Shown here in pieces: positions 49,472 through 56,787 of a DNA stretch of 56,787 bases. Every line of letters begins with the position of its first letter. Position 1 is the stretch's first letter. Position numbers and translations under genes: made by a program. The notes beneath the pieces are model-generated. The model did no database searches. It worked only from the letters and a program-made list of their open reading frames with translations, and was not told the DNA's origin. The DNA is taken from the NCBI GenBank assembly GCA_023231475.1, contig JALJEE010002082.1, positions 1-56,787 of the forward strand, read 5' to 3'. Origin of the DNA: Seison nebaliae. Taxonomy: Eukaryota > Rotifera > Pararotatoria > Seisonacea > Seisonidae.

Positions 49472-49922
49472 AAGTTTCTCATCAGTGATGAAAATTTTGA
49501 GAATTTATTTCGTTTGTTTTCTAATCTTAACAAAAATTTTTCGCCAACATTTCTCCTTCGACAAATTATTAGGTGTGTGTGTGTTATTTTTCTTGGAAAT
49601 AATAGAAAAACTTCCTAAATAAATTTTTGCGATTGTTTTCTTCTTTGAACTGAACTTCTACTTTGATGAAAAACATCAGAAGAAAAACAATAGAAATCAA
49701 ATCAATTATCAATAAAGAAGGAAATGATAATTAATTTTAAGTTATTCGTTTTCATAAATTCATTTGAAATTTAGTTCAAGAACTTTTCAAGTTCTTATTG
49801 AGACAACTGTCTTCAATTGCTCTCATATCAATTGTCAGTTTTCTATATAAATAATCATGAATTTATGTTGAGTTTTACGTTTGGAATATTTCTATTTTTA
49901 CATTAAATCGTTTAGTAGTTCG
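49472..49922. other. SPT6 3' flank and promoter of small secreted gene
   Basis: About 450 bp. An AAATAAA-like polyadenylation signal occurs near 49617-49623, and AATAAAG occurs near 49711-49717. The right end carries the TATA box of the next gene. Confidence 0.5.
49844..49853 (+). promoter_or_regulatory. TATA box
   Basis: TATATAAATA lies 79 bp before the ATG of the small secreted Cys-rich gene, implying a transcription start near 49875 and a 5' UTR of about 50 nt. It is the clearest TATA element seen in the window. Confidence 0.6.
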
Positions 49923-50165
49923 ATGAGATTCTTCCAATTTCTCATAATTCTTCTTATTAGCGTGATGGCTATGGGAAAGAAAGGAGGTAAATGTGGTGAC
50001 ATCGAATGTCCAAAAATGGTTTGTGCCGGCTTTGAAAGAATACCTCAAAATGATTGTTGTCCCATCTGTGAATGTTAGTACTTTGATCAATAATCAATTT
50101 AGAATTCTTATCGAATTAACCTCATCATTTCAGCGTTCGAGACAGTTCAAGGAAGAATGAAGTAA
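49923..50165 (+). CDS. Small secreted Cys-rich protein, half-VWC-like
   Basis: Two exons, 49923-50073 and 50134-50165, give 60 residues. MRFFQFLIILLISVMA is a good signal peptide. The mature part of about 44 residues has six cysteines in the order C-x4-C-x4-C-x10-CC-x2-C, ending NDCCPIC. The CP-x3-C ... CC-x2-C pattern matches the second half of a von Willebrand factor C domain. Secreted single-motif proteins of this kind occur as protease-inhibitor-like, defence or extracellular signalling peptides; the function here is unknown. The start at 49923 is preferred over an in-frame ATG at 49881 because it puts the signal peptide at the N-terminus and fits the TATA box. The intron is 60 nt and starts GTTAGT. 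The strong TATA box suggests tissue-restricted or induced expression. Confidence 0.75.
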
Positions 50166-51217
50166 AATTAAATTTATTCGATCAAATCATTTCTTTTTAA
50201 GAGAATTCTTTTAATTTTGTTTATTGTTGAAATAATTTCGTTTTTTAAATATTTAGTATTAAGTATAAGAATAAATATTGATATAATTCACTTAATTACT
50301 AATACAATTTAATCTTATTAACTAAAAAACTATTTTCTATAATAAATGATTCTTTTTTATTCTATTAAATGGTTACTTTAAATTAAAACTTATTTATAAC
50401 ACTTTCTTCTTTATTAATATATATTTTTTTTAGTTATTTTAGTAAAAACCCAAATCCCCTCGGGGTAAATTAAAAAGAAAATGGGATAGATTACGGTACA
50501 TGTTATCAGTGATAAGTTTTATTCCAATGACGATTTCATTTCTTAAATATCGAGAGATAGCAACGACTTTTTAGTGTTAGACAAAGAAACGGCTAGCCCA
50601 TAAAAATCACAACAGTAAGTGAAGAATAAGTTGATCTTCAATTGAATCGAGAAATATTTGGAACGATGATGAAACAAATAAAAAGATCTAACAAGATTGT
50701 AAGAAACTTACATCTAATTTCATCGGTCGTCGCTGAACTTTTCTTCTTATTATCATTTGTCATAACCTAATACCTAATACCTAATGATGCAGATTACCTT
50801 TAAAAATTGTTAAATTTAACATATAAAATTACCATTATCAGCTTGAGATTTTTTGTTTCCCATTTTGCCCCCGATTTCCACATTGCCGCAGTTGACGGTA
50901 TAAAATGAATAAAAGATTAATTCGATGAATATTCGCGAGAAAATTGAATTTTATTTGAACATGTAAAAAAAAATGGAAAATTTACAATATTTTTTCTCAT
51001 TCAAATCATAATTCAAACGGGATAAATATGAGCAAATTTAAATAATTATTCATTTAGTTTCTCCAACATGAATAATACCGTCGATAGTCGATTTTCTGTC
51101 CATATTGGAATAATAATAAAATTTACATAATGATAGAATTAGAGAAGATTTGAGATTAGTCCAACAGTTGACAGAATGAGAATGAAATATTCATATTGAT
51201 TGTCAATAAATAAATTG
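50166..51217. other. Intergenic, 1.05 kb
   Basis: Very AT-rich, with a single GC patch (CCCCTCGGGG near 50456-50465) and three direct copies of CCTAATA/CCTAATG (50765-50785). Two short minus-strand ATG frames (50863-50833, starting MGNKKSQADN, and 50763-50712) end at GTAATT and GTAAGT but lead to no coding continuation. No gene is called. Confidence 0.45.
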
Positions 51218-52195
51218 TCATTTTGATAAATTGTTCCTTTCAATCGCTCTCTCCGTCACATGTACATTTATTCGATTCATCATTTTATTGAAACATCCAT
51301 ATAATTTCTTGCAGAAATTCCCATTCAATAACTCGAGTGAAGTAGTTGACAATTCGTCGGTGGTAATTGAATTCAATGTAACAGAAGATTTCATCAAAAC
51401 TGGATTTAAATTCAATTTGGAAATTTGACATTGAAACGTCTCGTCACAGATCGTTATGGAGAGACGACTTCGATACTCATCAAATTGTTCACTTAAATAT
51501 AATTGTCGAATGAATGGAACAATTCCAGTCTCAATTTGAAAAAAGATTTGAGACGGTGAGAAACATTCCAATCTTACCATTCCTAAATGGAAAATATTTT
51601 TGATATAATTCTCCATAAATTCTCCTAAAATTTCTTTTGCTTTCTGTCGTTCTTCATTAGGTTGACTAGACGGATCTTTATTCGAACAACGATGACGATC
51701 GTAAAGATTCGGAATTTTATTAATTGTCGATCGTTTATTCGATTCAGATGTCACAGGCAATTTGAGTGCCAATAATTGGGTTGATTTTCCACCTCTATTT
51801 TTCTCTAATTTTTTATTTTCTTCTTGCACAATTTTTGATTTTTTTCCATCCACATCTTTCTCTTTTTTATTTATTCGTTTCATTGAATTATTATTCTCCT
51901 TTTTATTCCCTTTAATATGGTTCGTACAATTATCATCCGTCGAACTATCAGGATCATTGTAATAAATTTTGTGAATCTTCTGACCGGGAATAATTTGAAC
52001 ATTTATTTCATTAACATCCGAAAATCGAGACACTGAACTCCCATCAGCAAATTTCACACTTTTCTTCATTTTAGTTATTTTCCGTTTTTTAGGTGCAAGA
52101 GAAGATTGGCGATTTCTCTTATTCCGTTTTCGTCGTTGTGATTTAGATAGTTTGACAGTTTTCGAAGTTTCTGTGGCTTTTCGACTATAAGTCAT
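51218..52195 (-). CDS. Unknown basic protein with PP1-docking-like motif
   Basis: A single open frame of 325 residues that I do not recognise. The first 45 residues are strongly basic (QRRKRNKRNR, PKKRKITK), like a nuclear or nucleolar localisation signal. KSVKFAD (45-51) fits the protein phosphatase 1 docking consensus [K/R]-x-V-x-F; the trailing A-D is typical of PPP1R3-type glycogen-targeting subunits. No CBM21 carbohydrate-binding domain is visible to confirm that link. The middle (about 80-170) is Lys/Asp/Asn-rich and probably disordered. The C-terminal third (about 195-325) is more structured (MVRLECFSPSQIFFQIETG). The neighbours on both sides are on the plus strand. It could be a PP1 regulatory subunit or a ribosome-biogenesis factor; neither is shown. 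Confidence 0.65.
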   Translation of the reverse strand: MTYSRKATETSKTVKLSKSQRRKRNKRNRQSSLAPKKRKITKMKKSVKFADGSSVSRFSDVNEINVQIIPGQKIHKIYYNDPDSSTDDNCTNHIKGNKKENNNSMKRINKKEKDVDGKKSKIVQEENKKLEKNRGGKSTQLLALKLPVTSESNKRSTINKIPNLYDRHRCSNKDPSSQPNEERQKAKEILGEFMENYIKNIFHLGMVRLECFSPSQIFFQIETGIVPFIRQLYLSEQFDEYRSRLSITICDETFQCQISKLNLNPVLMKSSVTLNSITTDELSTTSLELLNGNFCKKLYGCFNKMMNRINVHVTERAIERNNLSK

Positions 52196-52811
52196 ATAGA
52201 GTAAATGTAGAAGATATTTTTAGAATTGTTAAGCGATTCCCCATTCTCTCCCCCAACAAATCGAGCCAACATTCAATTTTCTTTATTTATCCTCTAAAAT
52301 TTAATTTAACTCCCATATATCACCATTATTTAATTAAAAGCTCGTTCCGATGATGAAGTCGAGAAAATTTCTGTGAAATAATTTCCTTTAACTTTTTAAG
52401 GAAATTTATAAAGAAATGAATTAAGAATGAGAATTTAAAAAAAAACTTAAATTTTCCAGAATATTTTCTTTCAGGGACGAATGATCGAGAATTGAATTAA
52501 TTATGATAAATAATAAAATTCAAATTTTCGAAAAAATTTACCAAATTTTTTTTCGTTTAATTCTCCTTTATGATTTATTGGTCAATAACAATCTCCATAA
52601 AAAATTGAATTGGAAAGGAAATAATCCGAATGATTGATTGTAGAAATATTATCCAGATGATAGTCAAAATAATTTAATTAAATAATATTCTGCAATTTTC
52701 ATAATATATTTGAAGGGTAAATATTCATTGGATGTTGATAATTATTCGATTCGAAAGGAAAGCTGATGATGTGAGAAAATTTGTGGTAATTGATACCAGA
52801 ACTATTTCGGA
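52196..52811. other. Divergent spacer between the unknown basic gene and NAA35
   Basis: 616 bp between divergent start codons, AT-rich, with several poly-A/T runs. It should contain both promoters. No open frame or repeat of note. Confidence 0.45.
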
Positions 52812-55385
52812 ATGTATACAGAAGATGATTGGGTAGATATAACGAGTGAGGTTAATGAAGAATTAGAGAAATCGGAAAAAGGTCTTTTATGGTTAGAGAA
52901 AGGGTTTAATTTAAAGAATGCCATGTCCGCCTTTCAAGTGGGCAACGAGCGAATGGATTCATTGATGTTTTGGAAGAAACTTCAATTGACACACGAAAAC
53001 ATTTCAAAGAATCATAAGAAATCATTTAGTGAAAAGATTTTATGTAATTTGATTGATAAAGTGATTGTTGGATTGACAATGTCACTCAAATCAGTCTCAT
53101 CATCAAATTCTTTATTTCTTTTCGTTTTCATCAGTCAAGAGACATATATCGATTTGATGGAAGAGAATGATCAAAGAAAATTATTAATTTTTGTACGTGA
53201 AGTCGTTTTACAAATTGTTCTTTTGAATAATGAACTTTTACAAATTCATGAATCATTCGATGTATATGGATTATCCGATTGTATATGGACAATGAAATAT
53301 TATGAAAAATTTCGAGAAGAATTAAATCAATTCAAATTTAATAAAGAAATCATTCGAAGAATTGATATACTTTATTCCATCGTCCGAATAACATTAACAT
53401 TAACATTAAGAAGAAGTGATTTGGATTTATTTGAGGAGATGAATAATTTGGAGAAATTATTGAAAGAAATTAGAGGAGAAGAAGAGCATGGAAGAAAACC
53501 ATCAAATTTACCAAATATCGATCAAATTTTCAATATCGATTATGGGGAATTATCGAAAGATCCAGTCCGATATTTATTGATGGATGATGGAAATGATAAT
53601 GAAGAGATTTTCTCATTCATCTCACTCAGATTTATGTTATTTAATTTAAAAGAAGGAGCATTTCCACATTATGCTCGATTTATTCCTTTCTCTCATTCTA
53701 TCAATATTCTCTACGATATTTATATTAGTCAATTAAAAGAGATTTATAAAACTATTTGTGTCAATTTTAATTTCTCACCAACCACTCTCGAATATGAGAA
53801 TGATCCTTATATTCGAAAAATTACAAGTATTCCATCTTTTCCGTCAAATATGGAAACGGAAGAAATTAACAATCTCGTTCAATTATTCCACAAATCTTTT
53901 CGAATTGCTCAACAACGATTAAGTAGACATCCTCTCGTTCAAACGTGTCATGTTCGAGTGGTGAATCGATTATTTGAAATTCGAGATGTTGCTGATATCA
54001 AAGAAACGGAAAATAAACTTCTTTTGGAGGAAATGACAATTAAAAAAAATGTCGTTAGAGAAATGTTTCCTCGTTTACCAATCGGAGATAAAAATGAAAA
54101 ATTTGTTTTTTGTATGAAAAATTCTCGAAATCGGATTAATGGTAAAAGAGGATTACTTTCTTTTTTAACTTTGAATTTATTTATGAAAGGCACATATTCC
54201 ACCATTTTCCTTCCCAAACATTCGTCCGAATTCGCCGCGTCAAATTTAACTGATTTCCCTTTGAAAGTTTATTGGAATAATTTCGTGAAAGTTTTCAGTG
54301 GAAATTTCATGGAATTGCACACGATCGTTTGTGGCGAATCTGCCATGTATCATCGAAGTCTCCATCATTTCATCAATAACAATTGTCCCACCCTACTAGA
54401 AATGGGAAAGAAAATCGATGTCAATTTCCATAAAACGGAAAAAGCTCAATTTAGTAATTGGATCGAATTACTTTGTCTCACCATACTCTTCCATTATTTC
54501 CTTCAATTGAAACGACTCGATTTATTATGTGATTATGAATTGAGAAATTATTATTGGTTAATGGCCGAACAATTATGTTATCACATTCAAACACGTATAA
54601 AAAAACAATTTGAATATCTCAACATTTTACGGTCAACTGTAGAGGATATGAAAAAGAAAATTTCCAAATTCGATTTCTATTCATTGGAAGCGTATTGGAT
54701 TGAAGATAATCGATATCTCCGATCACCAATAATACCACCCAACAATTCTTCCGATACATTTATTAGTAAAAACGAAATATGGATAAAATCGAAATTGACC
54801 GATTTGAAAATCGATGAAGAACATTTGGAGAAAAGTTTTAAAAAATTAGAAACGATACGACTACTTTATTTAGCTTATTATCATTTTCATACTGCCACCT
54901 CTTCCACCAAACCTCAACATATTCAATTCGATCAATTAATCATAAAAGAGTTCGACGAATCAAACCATTTCACTCGACGGTTCGGTATCGGTCAAGTCAT
55001 TCTTCAAGACAACTACATTTCCTTCGAACATTTGACGAATATTTACCAAGTTTATGATGAGGAAATGAAGAAAAATCTCTCGAAAGAGAATGGAATGAAT
55101 AATTATGAATATAATTTAAAAAAATCATCGAAATTATTCAAAGAATGTTATAATCATGTGACGGAATTTGCAAAAAATGAGAAGATAGATGAAAAACAAT
55201 TCAATAACGATCTACTTCTTCCCATGTTCCCAACGTTCGATCACAACTTTCGTAAATTAACCATGAGAAATTATGTTAATACGAAAATACTTTCGGAAAA
55301 TGGACAAATTAATCTGAATAAATTGAGAATTGAAAATCTGGAGAATCAACTCCAAATCTACCCACAATTTTTCATCGATAAATGA
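52812..55385 (+). CDS. NAA35: NAA35 (Mak10), NatC auxiliary subunit
   Basis: A single open frame of 857 residues (human NAA35 has 725). The N-terminal block WVDITSEVNEELEKSEKG ... NAMSAFQVGNERMDSLM matches the family's DIT ... FEAMSAIEMMDPKMD. Later matches are FPHYARFIPFS, the helical YYWLMAEQLCYHIQTR block, NHFTRRFGIGQVILQDNYIS and a C-terminal YVNTKILSENGQ. NAA35 is the large scaffold that holds the catalytic NAA30 and NAA38 in NatC. NatC acetylates nascent proteins starting Met followed by a bulky hydrophobic residue and sits near the ribosome exit. The protein is divergent but covers the whole family length. The extra length is spread through loops. There are no introns. AATAAAG follows about 96 bp after the stop. 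Confidence 0.85.
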   Translation: MYTEDDWVDITSEVNEELEKSEKGLLWLEKGFNLKNAMSAFQVGNERMDSLMFWKKLQLTHENISKNHKKSFSEKILCNLIDKVIVGLTMSLKSVSSSNSLFLFVFISQETYIDLMEENDQRKLLIFVREVVLQIVLLNNELLQIHESFDVYGLSDCIWTMKYYEKFREELNQFKFNKEIIRRIDILYSIVRITLTLTLRRSDLDLFEEMNNLEKLLKEIRGEEEHGRKPSNLPNIDQIFNIDYGELSKDPVRYLLMDDGNDNEEIFSFISLRFMLFNLKEGAFPHYARFIPFSHSINILYDIYISQLKEIYKTICVNFNFSPTTLEYENDPYIRKITSIPSFPSNMETEEINNLVQLFHKSFRIAQQRLSRHPLVQTCHVRVVNRLFEIRDVADIKETENKLLLEEMTIKKNVVREMFPRLPIGDKNEKFVFCMKNSRNRINGKRGLLSFLTLNLFMKGTYSTIFLPKHSSEFAASNLTDFPLKVYWNNFVKVFSGNFMELHTIVCGESAMYHRSLHHFINNNCPTLLEMGKKIDVNFHKTEKAQFSNWIELLCLTILFHYFLQLKRLDLLCDYELRNYYWLMAEQLCYHIQTRIKKQFEYLNILRSTVEDMKKKISKFDFYSLEAYWIEDNRYLRSPIIPPNNSSDTFISKNEIWIKSKLTDLKIDEEHLEKSFKKLETIRLLYLAYYHFHTATSSTKPQHIQFDQLIIKEFDESNHFTRRFGIGQVILQDNYISFEHLTNIYQVYDEEMKKNLSKENGMNNYEYNLKKSSKLFKECYNHVTEFAKNEKIDEKQFNNDLLLPMFPTFDHNFRKLTMRNYVNTKILSENGQINLNKLRIENLENQLQIYPQFFIDK

Positions 55386-56064
55386 AAACAGTTCTTTGAA
55401 CAGTTCTTCGCAATTCCGAGTCTTATTACGATTTAGTTTACTCATAAACCATTTTGTTGTTCATACAACAAAATTCTACTAATAAAGAAAATTGTTTTAT
55501 ATCAAATTTCTATCTATCTAAATGACCTTCACGTTACAAAATATTATTTTGCATAAACAACGTTTCATTAATCCTTCATATACGAGAAAATTATGTTTTG
55601 AATTATTTCATTTATTCATTATTTTCTCTATAGTCTCAATATTACATAATCTCTACACAGAACATTCTCTTATGTTTTTATAACTCCATCATCGAAATTC
55701 GTCTTCCATTCTGTATAATAAAATTTCTTTATTTTAAAAACTCAACAAATTTTAAGATGATTTTTATTGCTCAAAATAATTATTTGATTATTGATTAAAC
55801 AAGATATTTTGTATTTTTTTTTGAGAAATAACTTCAAATTTTGCTAAAGTCATTTATTTTCAACTTCTTTGACCTACATTTCAATATTATGAAACTCTTT
55901 TAGTATCTTGATCATATGAGATTATTATGTGTATGTATCTTATACGTACATATAAGTCGATTTTCGTACGGAAAGAGGTAGCCCTTTCTTAACATTCACT
56001 AACTAATTAAAGTAGGTTGAAAATATTGAACTTATTATTTTAAGAAATAAACCATTTTTATAAC
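55386..56064. other. Intergenic between NAA35 and the PLP enzyme
   Basis: About 680 bp. The left part holds the NAA35 3' end; the rest is AT-rich. A palindrome-like ATGTATCTTATACGTACATATAAG stretch near 55932-55954 is the only notable sequence and could be part of the promoter of the next gene. Confidence 0.4.
55481..55486 (+). terminator. Polyadenylation signal of NAA35
   Basis: AATAAA 96 bp beyond the NAA35 stop codon, followed by T-rich sequence. A further AATAAAA near 55719 is an alternative. Confidence 0.45.
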
Positions 56065-56787
56065 ATGAGTTTCGATCAAGCGTTGGAAGCAACTGAACGT
56101 TGTAGATCTCAAATTATTCAAACAGAATGTAAAACATTCGAGAAGGAAAATGAAAGACTCTCTGCTAAATACGAATGTCCATGTGTCGTTTATTTTAAAT
56201 GTGAAGATGAACAAGAAACTGGTTCGTTCAAATATCGAGGCGCTGTCAATTCATTGTTGATGAATAAGAACAGTAAAGATTTCTTCACTTATAGTACCGG
56301 CAATCATGGTGCTGCGTTGAGTAAGGCTGCTCAAGTGCAGGGGAAGAATTGTTCGGTGATAGTGACGAAAGGAACACCTCAATCCAAAATCGATAATATT
56401 CGCAAATATGGTGGAATTGTTAAAGAATGTGAAGGTGATTTAAAAGCGTGTTCGGAAATGGCTATAAATTTGGCGAAAGATACTAATGGAGTTTATGTTT
56501 CAACACATAATGCTTATAATACAATTTATGGTCAAGGTACGATGGTCTTCGAAATTTTGAAATCAATCAAATTTATTGACATTTTCGTAATATCAATCGG
56601 TGGTGGTGGATTTACAGCTGGGGTGTCAGTCGTTCTGAATAAACTCTCACCATCCACAACCATCGTAATCGTTTCTCCAAAAGGAAAAAATTTGAAGGAA
56701 CAATTTGCAACTGGTAAAAAAGATGAGAGTACCAATTTTCTGGATTCAGCAGCATCAGGAATTCGATTGAAAGCAATTGGAAATATT
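56065..56787 (+). CDS. Serine racemase/threonine dehydratase-family PLP enzyme (3' cut)
   Basis: Open from an ATG at 56065 to the right edge (241 codons, no stop). It is a fold-type II pyridoxal-phosphate enzyme. The Schiff-base lysine is Lys56 in ETGSFKYRGA, the substrate loop is STGNHGAAL (77-85), and the phosphate-binding loop is GGGG (179-182). Numbering of Lys56 and the overall match are close to serine racemase. Serine racemases have SSGNHG, where the second Ser is the proton donor/acceptor for the D-enantiomer. Here that residue is Thr78. The enzyme may therefore be mainly a serine/threonine dehydratase (giving pyruvate or 2-oxobutyrate plus ammonia), or a racemase with altered activity. 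It is cytosolic by the absence of any leader. The visible part is one exon. Confidence 0.88.
   Translation, partial: MSFDQALEATERCRSQIIQTECKTFEKENERLSAKYECPCVVYFKCEDEQETGSFKYRGAVNSLLMNKNSKDFFTYSTGNHGAALSKAAQVQGKNCSVIVTKGTPQSKIDNIRKYGGIVKECEGDLKACSEMAINLAKDTNGVYVSTHNAYNTIYGQGTMVFEILKSIKFIDIFVISIGGGGFTAGVSVVLNKLSPSTTIVIVSPKGKNLKEQFATGKKDESTNFLDSAASGIRLKAIGNI

Noticed and set aside
50456-50465. GC-rich CCCCTCGGGG as a hairpin or terminator
   Set aside because: The loop would be too small for a stable stem, and no transcript end is expected there.
50712-50863. Two short minus-strand ATG exons (one starting MGNKKSQADN, a myristoylation-like start) followed by GTAATT and GTAAGT
   Set aside because: Neither leads to a continuing coding exon on the minus strand, and the donors are of the GTAA type that no modelled gene in this window uses.

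Overview
This is an AT-rich nuclear segment of a small, compact animal genome. The gene set (secreted ferritin, buttonhead/Sp5-type factor, zfh1/ZEB-type factor, SEL1L3, DHX34, SPT6, NAA35, SEC24, MFSD2) is metazoan. Introns are mostly 37-90 nt and proteins carry poly-Asn, poly-Ser and poly-His tracts. My best guess is an arthropod, possibly an acariform mite, but the sequence alone does not prove this. I recognised no tRNA, rRNA, CRISPR array or transposon, and no virus-derived element.

Layout. 1-3.1 kb: the 5' end of an unknown minus-strand gene, a secreted ferritin (+), and a one-exon Sp5/buttonhead-like zinc-finger factor (-). 3.1-7.2 kb is gene-free and probably regulatory. 7.2-11.4 kb: SEC24 (COPII cargo adaptor, -, 9 exons). 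13.2-14.1 kb: a membrane-anchored CAP protein (-). 15.4-30.5 kb: a same-strand (+) run of TBC1D16-like RabGAP, MFSD2-like transporter, adenylosuccinate lyase, PI-PLC X-domain protein and an 18-exon SEL1L3-like protein. A 41-43 bp tandem repeat lies between the first two. 30.8-32.4 kb: a short ZEB-type factor (-) with only the C-terminal zinc-finger cluster. 32.4-39 kb is gene-free. 39-49.5 kb: a divergent pair, DHX34 (-) and SPT6 (+). 49.9-52.2 kb: a tiny Cys-rich secreted protein (+) and an unknown protein with a PP1-docking-like motif (-). 52.8-55.4 kb: NAA35, the NatC auxiliary subunit (+). 56.1 kb to the edge: a truncated serine racemase/threonine dehydratase-family enzyme (+).

The genes mostly do unrelated housekeeping work and do not form a pathway. 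The exceptions are two gene-poor stretches beside developmental transcription factors (Sp and ZEB), which is typical of enhancer-rich neighbourhoods, and the unusually tight PLCXD-SEL1L3 junction.

The strongest unexpected signal is in splicing. I modelled 46 introns from nine genes using protein similarity and reading phase. In 44 of them the 5' splice site reads GTT, and in the other two GTA. None reads GTRAG. At the same time several near-perfect GTAAG/GTAAAT donors lie inside open coding sequence and are read through. This points to an altered donor preference in this organism.
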